DNA of 64,000 nt from NCBI RefSeq assembly GCF_024397795.1, contig NZ_CP072983.1, positions 248,001 to 312,000 of the forward strand, in the 5' to 3' direction. This stretch comes from Lactobacillus intestinalis (GTDB lineage: Bacteria; Bacillota; Bacilli; Lactobacillales; Lactobacillaceae). The notes below the pieces were generated by a model. The model made no database searches, was not told the origin of the DNA, and saw nothing but the letters and a program-made list of their open reading frames with translations. Below are positions 34,589 through 41,196 of this stretch, piece by piece (within the stretch, counting starts at the first letter, position 1; each line of letters starts with the position of its first letter). Both the position numbers and the translations under genes were made by a program.

Positions 34589-36130
34589 TTGGCAAAGAAA
34601 GAAATGAACGACCAGTTGATCGCTCGTCGCCAAAAGATGAACGAATTGCGTGAAAATGGTATTGAACCATTTGGCGTTAGAAAGTTTGATCGTCAAGATC
34701 TAGCAACTACTTTGGAAGAAAAGTACCGTAAGGAAGATAAAGATGAATTAAATGCAGATATGCCTAAGACCAAGATTGCAGGTCGTATGCTTGCAAAGCG
34801 TGGTAAAGGTAAAGTAGGATTTGCAGATCTTTATGACCGTACTGGTAAGATCCAAATTTATGTACGTAAGGATATTGTTGGTGAAGACAACTACAAGATT
34901 TTCAAACGTGCAGATATCGGTGACTTTTTAGGTATTGATGGTGAAGTTATGAAAACCGATACCGGTGAGTTGACCATCCGTGCTACTCACGTTACTTTCT
35001 TATCTAAAGCTCTTCGTCCATTACCAAACAAGTGGGATGGCTTGAAGGATGTTGAACAAATTTACCGTCAAAGATACCTTGACTTAATCACTAACCGTGA
35101 TAGTTACATGCGCTTTGTTCACCGTACTCAAATTATCCAAGCAATTAGAGACTACTTAAACGGTATGGACTTCTTAGAAGTTGAAACTCCGGTGCTTCAC
35201 AATATTCCAGGTGGTGCTGAAGCCCGTCCATTTATTACTCACCACAACGCTTTGGACATTGATTTATACATGAGAATTGCTCTTGAATTGCCACTTAAGC
35301 GTTTAATTGTTGGTGATATGGAACGTGTTTACGAAATCGGTCGTGTATTCAGAAATGAAGGTTTAGACACTCACCACAACCCAGAATTTACTGAACTTGA
35401 AACTTATGCAGCATACTGGGACTTCCACGATGTAATGGACGAAGCAGAAGGCATTATTCGTGCTGCTGCTAAGGTCGTTACTGATGATGGTAAGATTACC
35501 TACCAAGGTACTGAGATTGACTTAGGTAAGCCATTCCGCCGTGTTCACATGGTTGATTTGATCAAGGAAAAAACTGGCGTAGACTTCTGGAAGCCAATGA
35601 CTGATGAAGAAGCTAAGAAGATTGCGGAAGACCATGATATCCACTGCGAAAGCTACTGGAAGGTTGGACATGTAATCAATGCCTTCTTTGAAAAGTACTG
35701 TGAAGAAACTATCGTTGACCCAACTTTCGTTTACGGTCACCCAGTTGAAATTTCACCACTTGCTAAGAAGAATGCTGATGATCCAAGATTCACTGACCGT
35801 TTCGAAATCTACATTATGGGTGAAGAATACGGTAACGCCTTCTCAGAATTGAACGATCCAGATGACCAACGTGCACGTTTCGAAGCTCAAATGGCTGAAC
35901 GTGATGCTGGTAACGATGAAGCTGATATGATCGATGAAGATTACCTTCGTGCAATGGAATTCGGTATGCCTCCAACAGGTGGTTTGGGAATCGGTATTGA
36001 CCGTTTGGTAATGCTCTTAACTGATGCCCCAGCTATTCGTGATGTTCTTCTCTTCCCAACAATGCGTCCAGAACGTGTTGAAAGCATTGAAGCTGAAGTT
36101 AAGGAAGACTTGAAGAAGAAAAATAAATAA
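34589..36130 (+). CDS. lysS: Lysyl-tRNA synthetase (class II)
   Basis: A 513-aa class II enzyme with an N-terminal OB-fold anticodon domain (about residues 70-160, starting [20 protein letters not shown]), motif 2 [18 protein letters not shown] and motif 3 [14 protein letters not shown]. Start TTG (MAKKEMND) after TGGAGGAAAG. No T-box leader is seen. It is downstream of dusB, a conserved order. Confidence 0.97.
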   Translation: MAKKEMNDQLIARRQKMNELRENGIEPFGVRKFDRQDLATTLEEKYRKEDKDELNADMPKTKIAGRMLAKRGKGKVGFADLYDRTGKIQIYVRKDIVGEDNYKIFKRADIGDFLGIDGEVMKTDTGELTIRATHVTFLSKALRPLPNKWDGLKDVEQIYRQRYLDLITNRDSYMRFVHRTQIIQAIRDYLNGMDFLEVETPVLHNIPGGAEARPFITHHNALDIDLYMRIALELPLKRLIVGDMERVYEIGRVFRNEGLDTHHNPEFTELETYAAYWDFHDVMDEAEGIIRAAAKVVTDDGKITYQGTEIDLGKPFRRVHMVDLIKEKTGVDFWKPMTDEEAKKIAEDHDIHCESYWKVGHVINAFFEKYCEETIVDPTFVYGHPVEISPLAKKNADDPRFTDRFEIYIMGEEYGNAFSELNDPDDQRARFEAQMAERDAGNDEADMIDEDYLRAMEFGMPPTGGLGIGIDRLVMLLTDAPAIRDVLLFPTMRPERVESIEAEVKEDLKKKNK

Positions 36131-36151
36131 TTAAATTTTCAGTATAATTGA

Positions 36152-36203
36152 TCAAAGCATAATTGATAGGATGCTATCGTGTTCTATTGATTATGCTTTT
36201 TGT
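36152..36203 (+). terminator. Terminator of lysS
   Basis: Long stem AAAGCATAAT...ATTATGCTTT, continuing inward with GATAG/CTATT, then a T-run. Confidence 0.75.
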
Positions 36204-36288
36204 TTTAAGTGGGATATATAAAAGTCATTATTAATTTGCTAAGATAAGTGATAATGACTTTTAGGAGGATAGTTTTAGGAAAAACATT

Positions 36289-36555
36289 ATGGAAAGAGAA
36301 TTAACGATCAAATACCAAACCTATAAATTTGTGAACAAGCTTTTTTGGGCATTACTCCTCATCATTGAAGTAATTGAACTGATTAGCGGATTTGTATGGC
36401 TGCATGATTTTAGACTAGGTTTGATAAATGGAATAATACTAATTTTGATTTTTGGGATACAACAATTGATTCTTCGAAAGGTTCATCAACATGAGAGTGA
36501 AGATCAAAAAGCTAATATTCAGGTTGAAAGTTATCGAATTTTTTGCAGGAATTAG
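36289..36555 (+). CDS. Small membrane protein, 88 aa, unknown function
   Basis: I do not recognise it. It has two membrane helices (LFWALLLIIEVIELISGFVW, about 19-38, and LGLINGIILILIFGIQQLIL, about 44-63) and a charged tail. The start ATG has only a moderate ribosome binding site further upstream (AGGAGGATAG). It overlaps the damaged ORF pair at 36491-36695. This two-helix shape occurs in bacteriocin immunity proteins, but that link is only suggested by the peptide cluster downstream. Confidence 0.55.
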   Translation: MERELTIKYQTYKFVNKLFWALLLIIEVIELISGFVWLHDFRLGLINGIILILIFGIQQLILRKVHQHESEDQKANIQVESYRIFCRN

Positions 36556-36695
36556 CGTTGTTGTATGGATTCTAGTGTTGATTTTACAAAGTAGATTCGA
36601 CGATTGTGTTGACGATAGGAATTAGTGCTTTTGAAAGTATTGTGACCTCAATCGGATTCGTGATAGGGTCTATGTACTTTTCAAATAGATCCTAG
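36491..36695 (+). pseudogene. Frameshifted two-helix membrane protein
   Basis: From ATG 36491 one frame runs MRVKIKKLIFRLKVIEFFAG into a helix ending VVVWILVLILQSRF, then leaves its membrane pattern and stops at 36625 after DDCVDDRN. A second frame, open from about 36600, continues STIVLTIGISAFESIVTSIG to a helix and stops at 36695 (YFSNRS). Together they would make a 66-residue two-helix protein like the one at 36289, so a single base loss or gain near 36600 likely broke it. A sequencing error is the alternative. Confidence 0.5.
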
Positions 36696-36892
36696 ATGAT
36701 TTTTCAAAGAGTATCTATCTAGTAGTAAATCTGATCCCTTCTTCCAATTAGGAATTTGAAAAAGGGCAAAGAAGATAGTTTAATAAAAATATAGTATGTT
36801 TGAATCTTATATCTATGCTTAAATACATTGATATAAGATTCTTTATTATCTTTAGTGAGAATGCAAATTTTTAAAAAGGAGGAGGAAAACAA
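36556..36892. other. Region with the rest of the broken ORF and a 12-bp inverted repeat
   Basis: Past 36695 nothing codes. The stretch holds a perfect 12-bp inverted repeat at 36802-36841 and, at 36877-36885, the rgg ribosome binding site AAAAAGGAGGAGG. Confidence 0.5.
36802..36841. promoter_or_regulatory. 12-bp inverted repeat before rgg
   Basis: GAATCTTATATC (36802-36813) and GATATAAGATTC (36830-36841) are perfectly complementary. A short T-rich run (TTTATT) follows. It is either a leader terminator/attenuator or a binding site for the Rgg regulator encoded 52 bp on. Confidence 0.5.
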
Positions 36893-37729
36893 ATGACAAT
36901 TGGGGAAGCGTTAAAACAAATTAGAGGTGAATTGTGCCTGACGCAAAAACAAATGTGTGCTGAAATTGTGACTAGATCCTTTTATGCCAAAGTTGAAAGT
37001 GGGAAAAGTATGATTAGTGCTGATAAATTGGCCGAGATTCTTTTTAGTCATGATGTTGATATTAATTACTTTTATCAGCTACTTCGTAAAACTTACATGC
37101 CGAAATCAAAACAAATAGATGAAAACCTGAATCAAAAAATGAACGAAGCGTTTAACAGTGGGAGGATAGAATTAATAGAACAATGCTACCACGATATTTT
37201 AGAACAGTCTGATTCCAAAAGTTTAAAAATAAGATCAATGATTACGGTAGCCTATTTGAAGAATGAACTAAGTTTGATTGATCCCAAGGTGAAACAAAAG
37301 CTGTTTATTGAATTTTCAAAAGAGCAAAACTGGATGACAAATTCTAGTTCTTTACGTCTATTTACTAATACGATGCCAATATGGTCTCAAGAAAATTTAT
37401 CATTTTTTGTTGAAAGACTGCTTAACAGGATAGAGAAAAGCAAAAAAATAACTGAATTAAATCAAGAAAGATATCTGCGTATTTTAGAAAATTATTTAAC
37501 CATTTGCTATCAACGAAGAGCGCAGAATGGGATCAGTACAGCTAAAAATATTCAACGAACATTTAACTGCATTCTTAAATTGTCTTCCCCGGTTCACTTT
37601 GCCCTCTATAAAATTGCGGCTCTCTATTTAAAGTATCTGTTTTTAGATCGTAAAGCGGAGGCTCAAAAGGTAAAAGATGATATGAAGGAATATGGTTATC
37701 AGAATTTAGTAAAAAATTGGCCTGAATAA
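36893..37729 (+). CDS. Rgg/GadR/MutR family transcriptional regulator
   Basis: A 278-aa cytoplasmic regulator: N-terminal XRE-type helix-turn-helix (MTIGEALKQIRGELCLTQKQ then EIVTRSFYAKVESGKSMISADKL, residues 1-50; the RSxYxKxExG signature is a hallmark of Rgg) and a C-terminal helical repeat domain that binds peptides. Rgg proteins are quorum sensors taking up short peptides through Opp. Ribosome binding site AAAAAGGAGGAGG. The next ORF, 90 bases on, is a 15-codon hydrophobic peptide, a candidate for its ligand, followed by an exported precursor and an ABC transporter. Confidence 0.9.
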   Translation: MTIGEALKQIRGELCLTQKQMCAEIVTRSFYAKVESGKSMISADKLAEILFSHDVDINYFYQLLRKTYMPKSKQIDENLNQKMNEAFNSGRIELIEQCYHDILEQSDSKSLKIRSMITVAYLKNELSLIDPKVKQKLFIEFSKEQNWMTNSSSLRLFTNTMPIWSQENLSFFVERLLNRIEKSKKITELNQERYLRILENYLTICYQRRAQNGISTAKNIQRTFNCILKLSSPVHFALYKIAALYLKYLFLDRKAEAQKVKDDMKEYGYQNLVKNWPE

Positions 37730-37753
37730 TTTTGTGTTATATGTGATACATAA

Positions 37754-37783
37754 TTGTCGATCATATTTACTATCGAGTAATAT
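37754..37783 (+). promoter_or_regulatory. Promoter of the peptide-transporter operon with nearby inverted repeats
   Basis: -35 TTGTCG (37754-37759), 18 bp, -10 TAATAT (37778-37783). Just upstream is TATGT-GAT-ACATA (37740-37752), and GTCGAT/ATCGAG pair across the spacer. These could be Rgg sites; this is a suggestion. Confidence 0.45.
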
Positions 37784-37819
37784 TAATATCGATTCGTTTA
37801 ATAAGGAGGAAATTTTAAG

Positions 37820-37867
37820 ATGATGTGGTGGCAATTACCAGTAATATTCCCATATCACTCAAAATAA
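37820..37867 (+). CDS. Candidate leaderless signalling peptide, 15 aa (MMWWQLPVIFPYHSK)
   Basis: The ORF has a consensus ribosome binding site (ATAAGGAGGAAATTTTAAG) and lies 90 bases after the Rgg gene and 22 before the exported precursor. It has two adjacent Trp, is hydrophobic in the middle, and lacks the Lys-rich N-terminus of Rgg short hydrophobic peptides. Short peptides with a W-W pair (the ComS/XIP group) and the leaderless SIP of the RopB system are known ligands of Rgg-like regulators, so it may be exported or released and sensed by the Rgg upstream. No evidence of expression beyond the strong ribosome binding site. Confidence 0.55.
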   Translation: MMWWQLPVIFPYHSK

Positions 37868-37889
37868 TAAATAGAATAGGAAGAATTGA

Positions 37890-38180
37890 GTGGTGAAAAG
37901 ACTATTAACGGCATTTGCTGTAGTGTCGGTATTGGCTACAGCCGGAATTGAAGTAAGTCAACAATTCAATCAATTATCAGAAGCTGCAACCAGAAAGGCA
38001 GTAAAATCTTATAAGTTTGATAGGAATACTATTAGTCAGGCTGAAAGTAACTTCAGAAGTTATCGATATGAGCGTATTCCAGCATGGTCTCGTCAAACTG
38101 GTTATCAAAATCAACAAGTAAATGGAGGTTGGAATTTCATTACGTATCTTCATACCAATTTCTATTCAGGCGGTTATTAA
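37890..38180 (+). CDS. Exported peptide precursor, 96 aa, bacteriocin-like candidate
   Basis: The N-terminus (VKRLLTAFAVVSVLATAGIE) is a Sec-type signal: basic start, hydrophobic core, with a possible cleavage after SEAA (about residue 33). The mature part of about 63 residues is basic and rich in Tyr, Arg, Asn and Gln, with WSRQTGY, GGWNF and a final NFYSGGY. There are no Cys. I do not recognise the family. The size, signal and adjacent ABC transporter recall the lactococcin-972 group, but similarity is too weak to claim. Start GTG at 37890 or 37893 after ATAGGAAG. Confidence 0.65.
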   Translation: MVKRLLTAFAVVSVLATAGIEVSQQFNQLSEAATRKAVKSYKFDRNTISQAESNFRSYRYERIPAWSRQTGYQNQQVNGGWNFITYLHTNFYSGGY

Positions 38181-38189
38181 AATAAGTTA

Positions 38190-38224
38190 AAGGCACGGCA
38201 TTATACGGCCGTGCTTCTTTTTTG
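38190..38224 (+). terminator. Hairpin with T-tract between the peptide and transporter genes
   Basis: Stem GCACGGC (38193-38199) / GCCGTGC (38208-38214) then TTCTTTTTT. Partial read-through would give more peptide than transporter. Confidence 0.8.
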
Positions 38225-38235
38225 GAAGGATAATT

Positions 38236-38853
38236 ATGATTAAAGTCGAGAATCTTACCATTACTAGTAGACAACCAATTTTAAAAGCATTCTCCTTCAA
38301 TTTTGAAAAGGACAATATTTATCAAATTATGGCAGAAAACGGTGCTGGCAAAAGTACTTTTTTGAGAGCTTTAACACAGCTTGTCAAGTATGAGGGAAGG
38401 ATCGTTTATGATAATAAGTCATATGAACAAAGCAAGGAAAAGGTGTTTTTCTTTGAGGACAACAGTTGGTTTAGCGATGATTTAAATTCGTTGGATTATT
38501 TAGATCTTACGAAAAAGCTCTGGCATTCCACGCATAGCATTACTAAAGAAATTGAGTTTTGGGGAATTGACGAATTTAGAAAATTACCAATAAAGAAATA
38601 CTCCTTAGGGATGAAACAAAAGCTGATTATCGCAATGTATTTTGTTAGTGATGCTCCATATTTATTGATGGATGAAATTACTAATGGTTTAGACCAAGAA
38701 ACTAGAGAGAAATTCTACTTTAGGTTAAATGAGTTAATCGATAGAAACAATAAGTGTATAATTTTAACCTCGCATTACGCAAACGAAATAAAAAAGTTGC
38801 ATAATCTTACTACGCTCAAGCTGGAAAATTTAAGTATGAATGAGGTAAATTAG
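38236..38853 (+). CDS. ABC transporter ATP-binding protein
   Basis: A 205-aa short ATPase. Walker A AENGAGKST is at 33-41, the signature is degenerate (YSLGMKQKL), Walker B is LLMDEITNGLD, with the H-loop in LTSHYANEI. It is small for the class (usual 230-300) but has all core motifs. It would power the permease that starts directly after its stop. Ribosome binding site TGGAAGGATAATT. Its place after the exported peptide suggests peptide export or self-immunity. Confidence 0.9.
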   Translation: MIKVENLTITSRQPILKAFSFNFEKDNIYQIMAENGAGKSTFLRALTQLVKYEGRIVYDNKSYEQSKEKVFFFEDNSWFSDDLNSLDYLDLTKKLWHSTHSITKEIEFWGIDEFRKLPIKKYSLGMKQKLIIAMYFVSDAPYLLMDEITNGLDQETREKFYFRLNELIDRNNKCIILTSHYANEIKKLHNLTTLKLENLSMNEVN

Positions 38854-40005
38854 ATGCCATATATCGAATTTCAGTTAAAAAAGGTTTTTAAAAATAGTCT
38901 TTTCTTAATTACGAGTGCTTTGTTGTTAATAATTTCCCTTGCTGTTTTAGCGCTAAATAGCAGCACGGCGAAGAATATGTCTTTAGAAAGTCAAGCCAAG
39001 GGTAATTTGACTATGCAAAATAATGCTATTACTCAAATGCAAGGGTCGTTAAAGCATTATAAAAAAGGTGGAGAAGCATATACTTTAACTAAGCAAAGTA
39101 TTTCTGATACTAAAAAGCAACGCCAAGATAGTCAAAAACTACTGCATGCGTTTAAACGGCAAGATTGGAAGACCATCTATTACTATCAATTGAAGGCGGT
39201 AAACTTAGCTAAGGATATTCAAATAAAAAATGATCATGTAAGTCATGATGAAAAGAATGCTTTAATAAAAAATGCTAAGTTTTTCGAGTATTTGAATCGG
39301 CATCCCGTACCCTATGAAGAGAATCCGCCTGTTACCGGGATTCAATTTTTGCTAAATCTGAATCAATTGTATTTGCCATTTTTATTCACCTTGGTGATTA
39401 CTTTCGTTTTAAATCAACTCTATACTTCAAAATATAGAAACAGAGCAGATATTAGTTCCTTGTTGCCAATTAATAGCAGTAAAAAATACATTTTTGACAA
39501 TTTGAGTGGTGTGATAATTAGTGCTGGTATCTTCTATTCAGTTAATATTTTAGTGTTTGTCATTGCATCCCTTATCTTCAAAACGGGTAATCTAAATTAT
39601 CCTTTTTATCTATATAAGAGTTTGATTGGGCAGACGATTAATGAGTATATTCCTACAAGCAGAGTTATGGTTCCAATAATCATTATTCAGATTTTTGTGG
39701 GATTATTCGTGATTAATTTTGTTCAATTAGTTTCAAGTATTGTGCGAGATAAATTTTCCAGCTTATTTATCTCCCTTGTCTTATTACTCGGATTAAATCT
39801 TTCAACTACAGTTATCCAGCCTTTACAAAAATTAGCGATGTGGCTACCGACTACTTACTTCAATGCGATAAATGTGGTTTCCGGAGAAATCTCTGTGCAG
39901 TATCATAATGCGCAGATAACTTTTGTCTCAGGAGTGATGACGCTCATTATTGCAAGTATGGTTAGCTATGGATTAGGAATGCTGGTTAATAAAATCAAGG
40001 TATAG
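38854..40005 (+). CDS. ABC-type permease with large extracellular loop
   Basis: A 383-aa protein: one N-terminal helix (LFLITSALLLIISLAVLAL, about 13-31), a hydrophilic region of about 140 residues, then five helices to the C-terminus (from LYLPFLFTLVITFVL to MTLIIASMVSYGLGMLV). This ABC-2-like shape is common in bacteriocin immunity and export permeases. It abuts the ATPase gene with no gap. Substrate unknown; the exported precursor upstream is the first candidate. Confidence 0.85.
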   Translation: MPYIEFQLKKVFKNSLFLITSALLLIISLAVLALNSSTAKNMSLESQAKGNLTMQNNAITQMQGSLKHYKKGGEAYTLTKQSISDTKKQRQDSQKLLHAFKRQDWKTIYYYQLKAVNLAKDIQIKNDHVSHDEKNALIKNAKFFEYLNRHPVPYEENPPVTGIQFLLNLNQLYLPFLFTLVITFVLNQLYTSKYRNRADISSLLPINSSKKYIFDNLSGVIISAGIFYSVNILVFVIASLIFKTGNLNYPFYLYKSLIGQTINEYIPTSRVMVPIIIIQIFVGLFVINFVQLVSSIVRDKFSSLFISLVLLLGLNLSTTVIQPLQKLAMWLPTTYFNAINVVSGEISVQYHNAQITFVSGVMTLIIASMVSYGLGMLVNKIKV

Positions 40006-40049
40006 TTAACGTTGCTTCCTTTAGATTCCTTGACCAAATAGAAGAAACA

Positions 40050-40092
40050 ACCCACTTTTATAGTCCCATCTATGAAAGTAGGTTTTTATTTT
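40050..40092 (+). terminator. Terminator of the peptide-transporter operon
   Basis: Imperfect stem ACCCACTTTTATAG / CTATGAAAGTAGGT and T-run. Confidence 0.75.
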
Positions 40093-40162
40093 GAAAAATA
40101 TCAACTTTTTTCTAAAAAACTATTGCAATGAAAAACATCTTTGCTATAATAATATTTGTCTT

Positions 40163-40234
40163 GCGGAAGTAGTTCAGTGGTAGAACACGACCTTGCCATG
40201 GTCGGGGTCGCGGGTTCGAATCCCGTCTTCCGCT
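40163..40234 (+). tRNA. tRNA-Gly (anticodon GCC)
   Basis: Cloverleaf: GCGGAAG acceptor pairs with CTTCCGC, discriminator T, T-loop GGTTCGAATCC, anticodon loop TTGCCAT. CCA is not encoded. An extended -10 TGCTATAAT lies just upstream. A short terminator follows at 40241-40270. Confidence 0.97.
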
Positions 40235-40240
40235 CTAGAT

Positions 40241-40270
40241 TGAAGGCTCACATTTGTGAGTCTTTTTTGT
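40241..40270 (+). terminator. Terminator of the first tRNA-Gly
   Basis: GGCTCAC / GTGAGTC with T6. Confidence 0.78.
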
Positions 40271-40355
40271 TTCAAAAATCAGTTTAAATTTTTTGAACTT
40301 TTTTCCAAAAAACTATTGCAATGAAAAACATCTTTGCTATAATAATATTTGTCTT

Positions 40356-40427
40356 GCGGAAGTAGTTCAGTGGTAGAACACGACCTTGCCATGGTCGGGG
40401 TCGCGGGTTCGAATCCCGTCTTCCGCT
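40356..40427 (+). tRNA. tRNA-Gly (anticodon GCC), second copy
   Basis: Identical to the copy at 40163, with an identical promoter. Followed by a hairpin at 40436-40464 and then tRNA-Pro. Confidence 0.97.
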
Positions 40428-40435
40428 CTAAGATA

Positions 40436-40464
40436 AAAGACTCACCATTGGTGGGTCTTTTTTT
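40436..40464 (+). terminator. Hairpin with T7 between tRNA-Gly and tRNA-Pro
   Basis: AAAGACTCACC / GGTGGGTCTTT, ending 1-2 bases before the tRNA-Pro 5' end. Confidence 0.75.
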
Positions 40465-40465
40465 G

Positions 40466-40539
<74 letters not shown>

Positions 40540-40546
40540 TAGTGAT

Positions 40547-40575
40547 GAAAAAGAGGAGTTGATTCCTCTTTTTTT
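40547..40575 (+). terminator. Terminator after tRNA-Pro
   Basis: AAAGAGGA / TCCTCTTT with T7. Confidence 0.85.
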
Positions 40576-40674
40576 GTTGCTTGAAATAAATGCTTATAAA
40601 AAGTTAGCAAATTTATTAGATTAACTTAAATCTCTTTGTTATAATAGCGTAAATGTTTGAAAGGAATGAAGTTG

Positions 40675-41127
40675 ATGACAGCAAGTAAAGAATATCCATT
40701 ATTAGAAAAGCAGGCTAAGGCACTCATGATTGGTGAAGACGATTGGATTGCTAACACAGCCAATCTTTCAGCTTTATTGTTTAATAGTCTTGAAAATGTT
40801 AATTTTGCTGGAGTATATCGCTACGAAAATGGAGAGTTAATTTTAGGTCCTTTTCAAGGTAAACCAGCATGTATACACATAGCTTTAGGAAAAGGGGTTT
40901 GTGGCACTGCTGCGAAAAATGAAAAAACAGAAATTGTGAAAAACGTTCATGATTTTTCAGGTCATATTGCCTGTGACAGTGCTTCAAATTCGGAAATTGT
41001 TGTGCCAATTTTTAAAAATGATAAATTATGGGGCGTTTTTGATTTTGATTCCACAGAAATTGCCAACTTTGGTGAAGAAGATCAGAAATATTTAGAAAAA
41101 ATAGCGAGCTTAATTTTTAATCATTAA
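40675..41127 (+). CDS. msrC: Free methionine-(R)-sulfoxide reductase (GAF-domain, fRMsr)
   Basis: A 150-aa GAF-fold enzyme that repairs free L-Met-R-sulfoxide with thioredoxin. The three Cys of the catalytic system are visible: C66 (GKPACIHI), C76 (GKGVCGTA) and C100 (HIACDSAS); these blocks match the fRMsr family. Start at ATG 40675, which follows AAAGGAATGAAGTTG; the earlier TTG at 40657 is too close to the ribosome binding site. An extended -10 (TGTTATAAT) lies upstream. Confidence 0.9.
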   Translation: MTASKEYPLLEKQAKALMIGEDDWIANTANLSALLFNSLENVNFAGVYRYENGELILGPFQGKPACIHIALGKGVCGTAAKNEKTEIVKNVHDFSGHIACDSASNSEIVVPIFKNDKLWGVFDFDSTEIANFGEEDQKYLEKIASLIFNH

Positions 41128-41153
41128 GCAAATTGTTTTACTCTATAGATAGA

Positions 41154-41174
41154 AACGATTAAAATATTATCGTT
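41154..41174. promoter_or_regulatory. Inverted repeat in the clpC leader
   Basis: AACGAT (41154-41159) / ATCGTT (41169-41174). Not a CtsR site by sequence; may be a hairpin or another operator. Confidence 0.35.
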
Positions 41175-41196
41175 AATTTTATAAGGTGGTGGTTGT

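Larger units (their letters stand above)
40110..40430 (+). repeat. Tandem duplication of a promoter-tRNA-Gly unit, period 193 bp
   Basis: About 125 bp (promoter, tRNA and a few bases after) occur twice, near 40110-40237 and 40303-40430, practically identical from AAAAAACTATTGCAATG onward. The sequence between the two copies (about 65 bp, with a terminator) is unique. Each copy carries -35 TTGCAA, -10 TATAAT with TGC before it. Confidence 0.85.

Noticed and set aside
37890..38180. Direct assignment to lactococcin 972
   Set aside because: Size and lack of Cys agree, but the N-terminal GTW motif and internal pattern of that family are not present.
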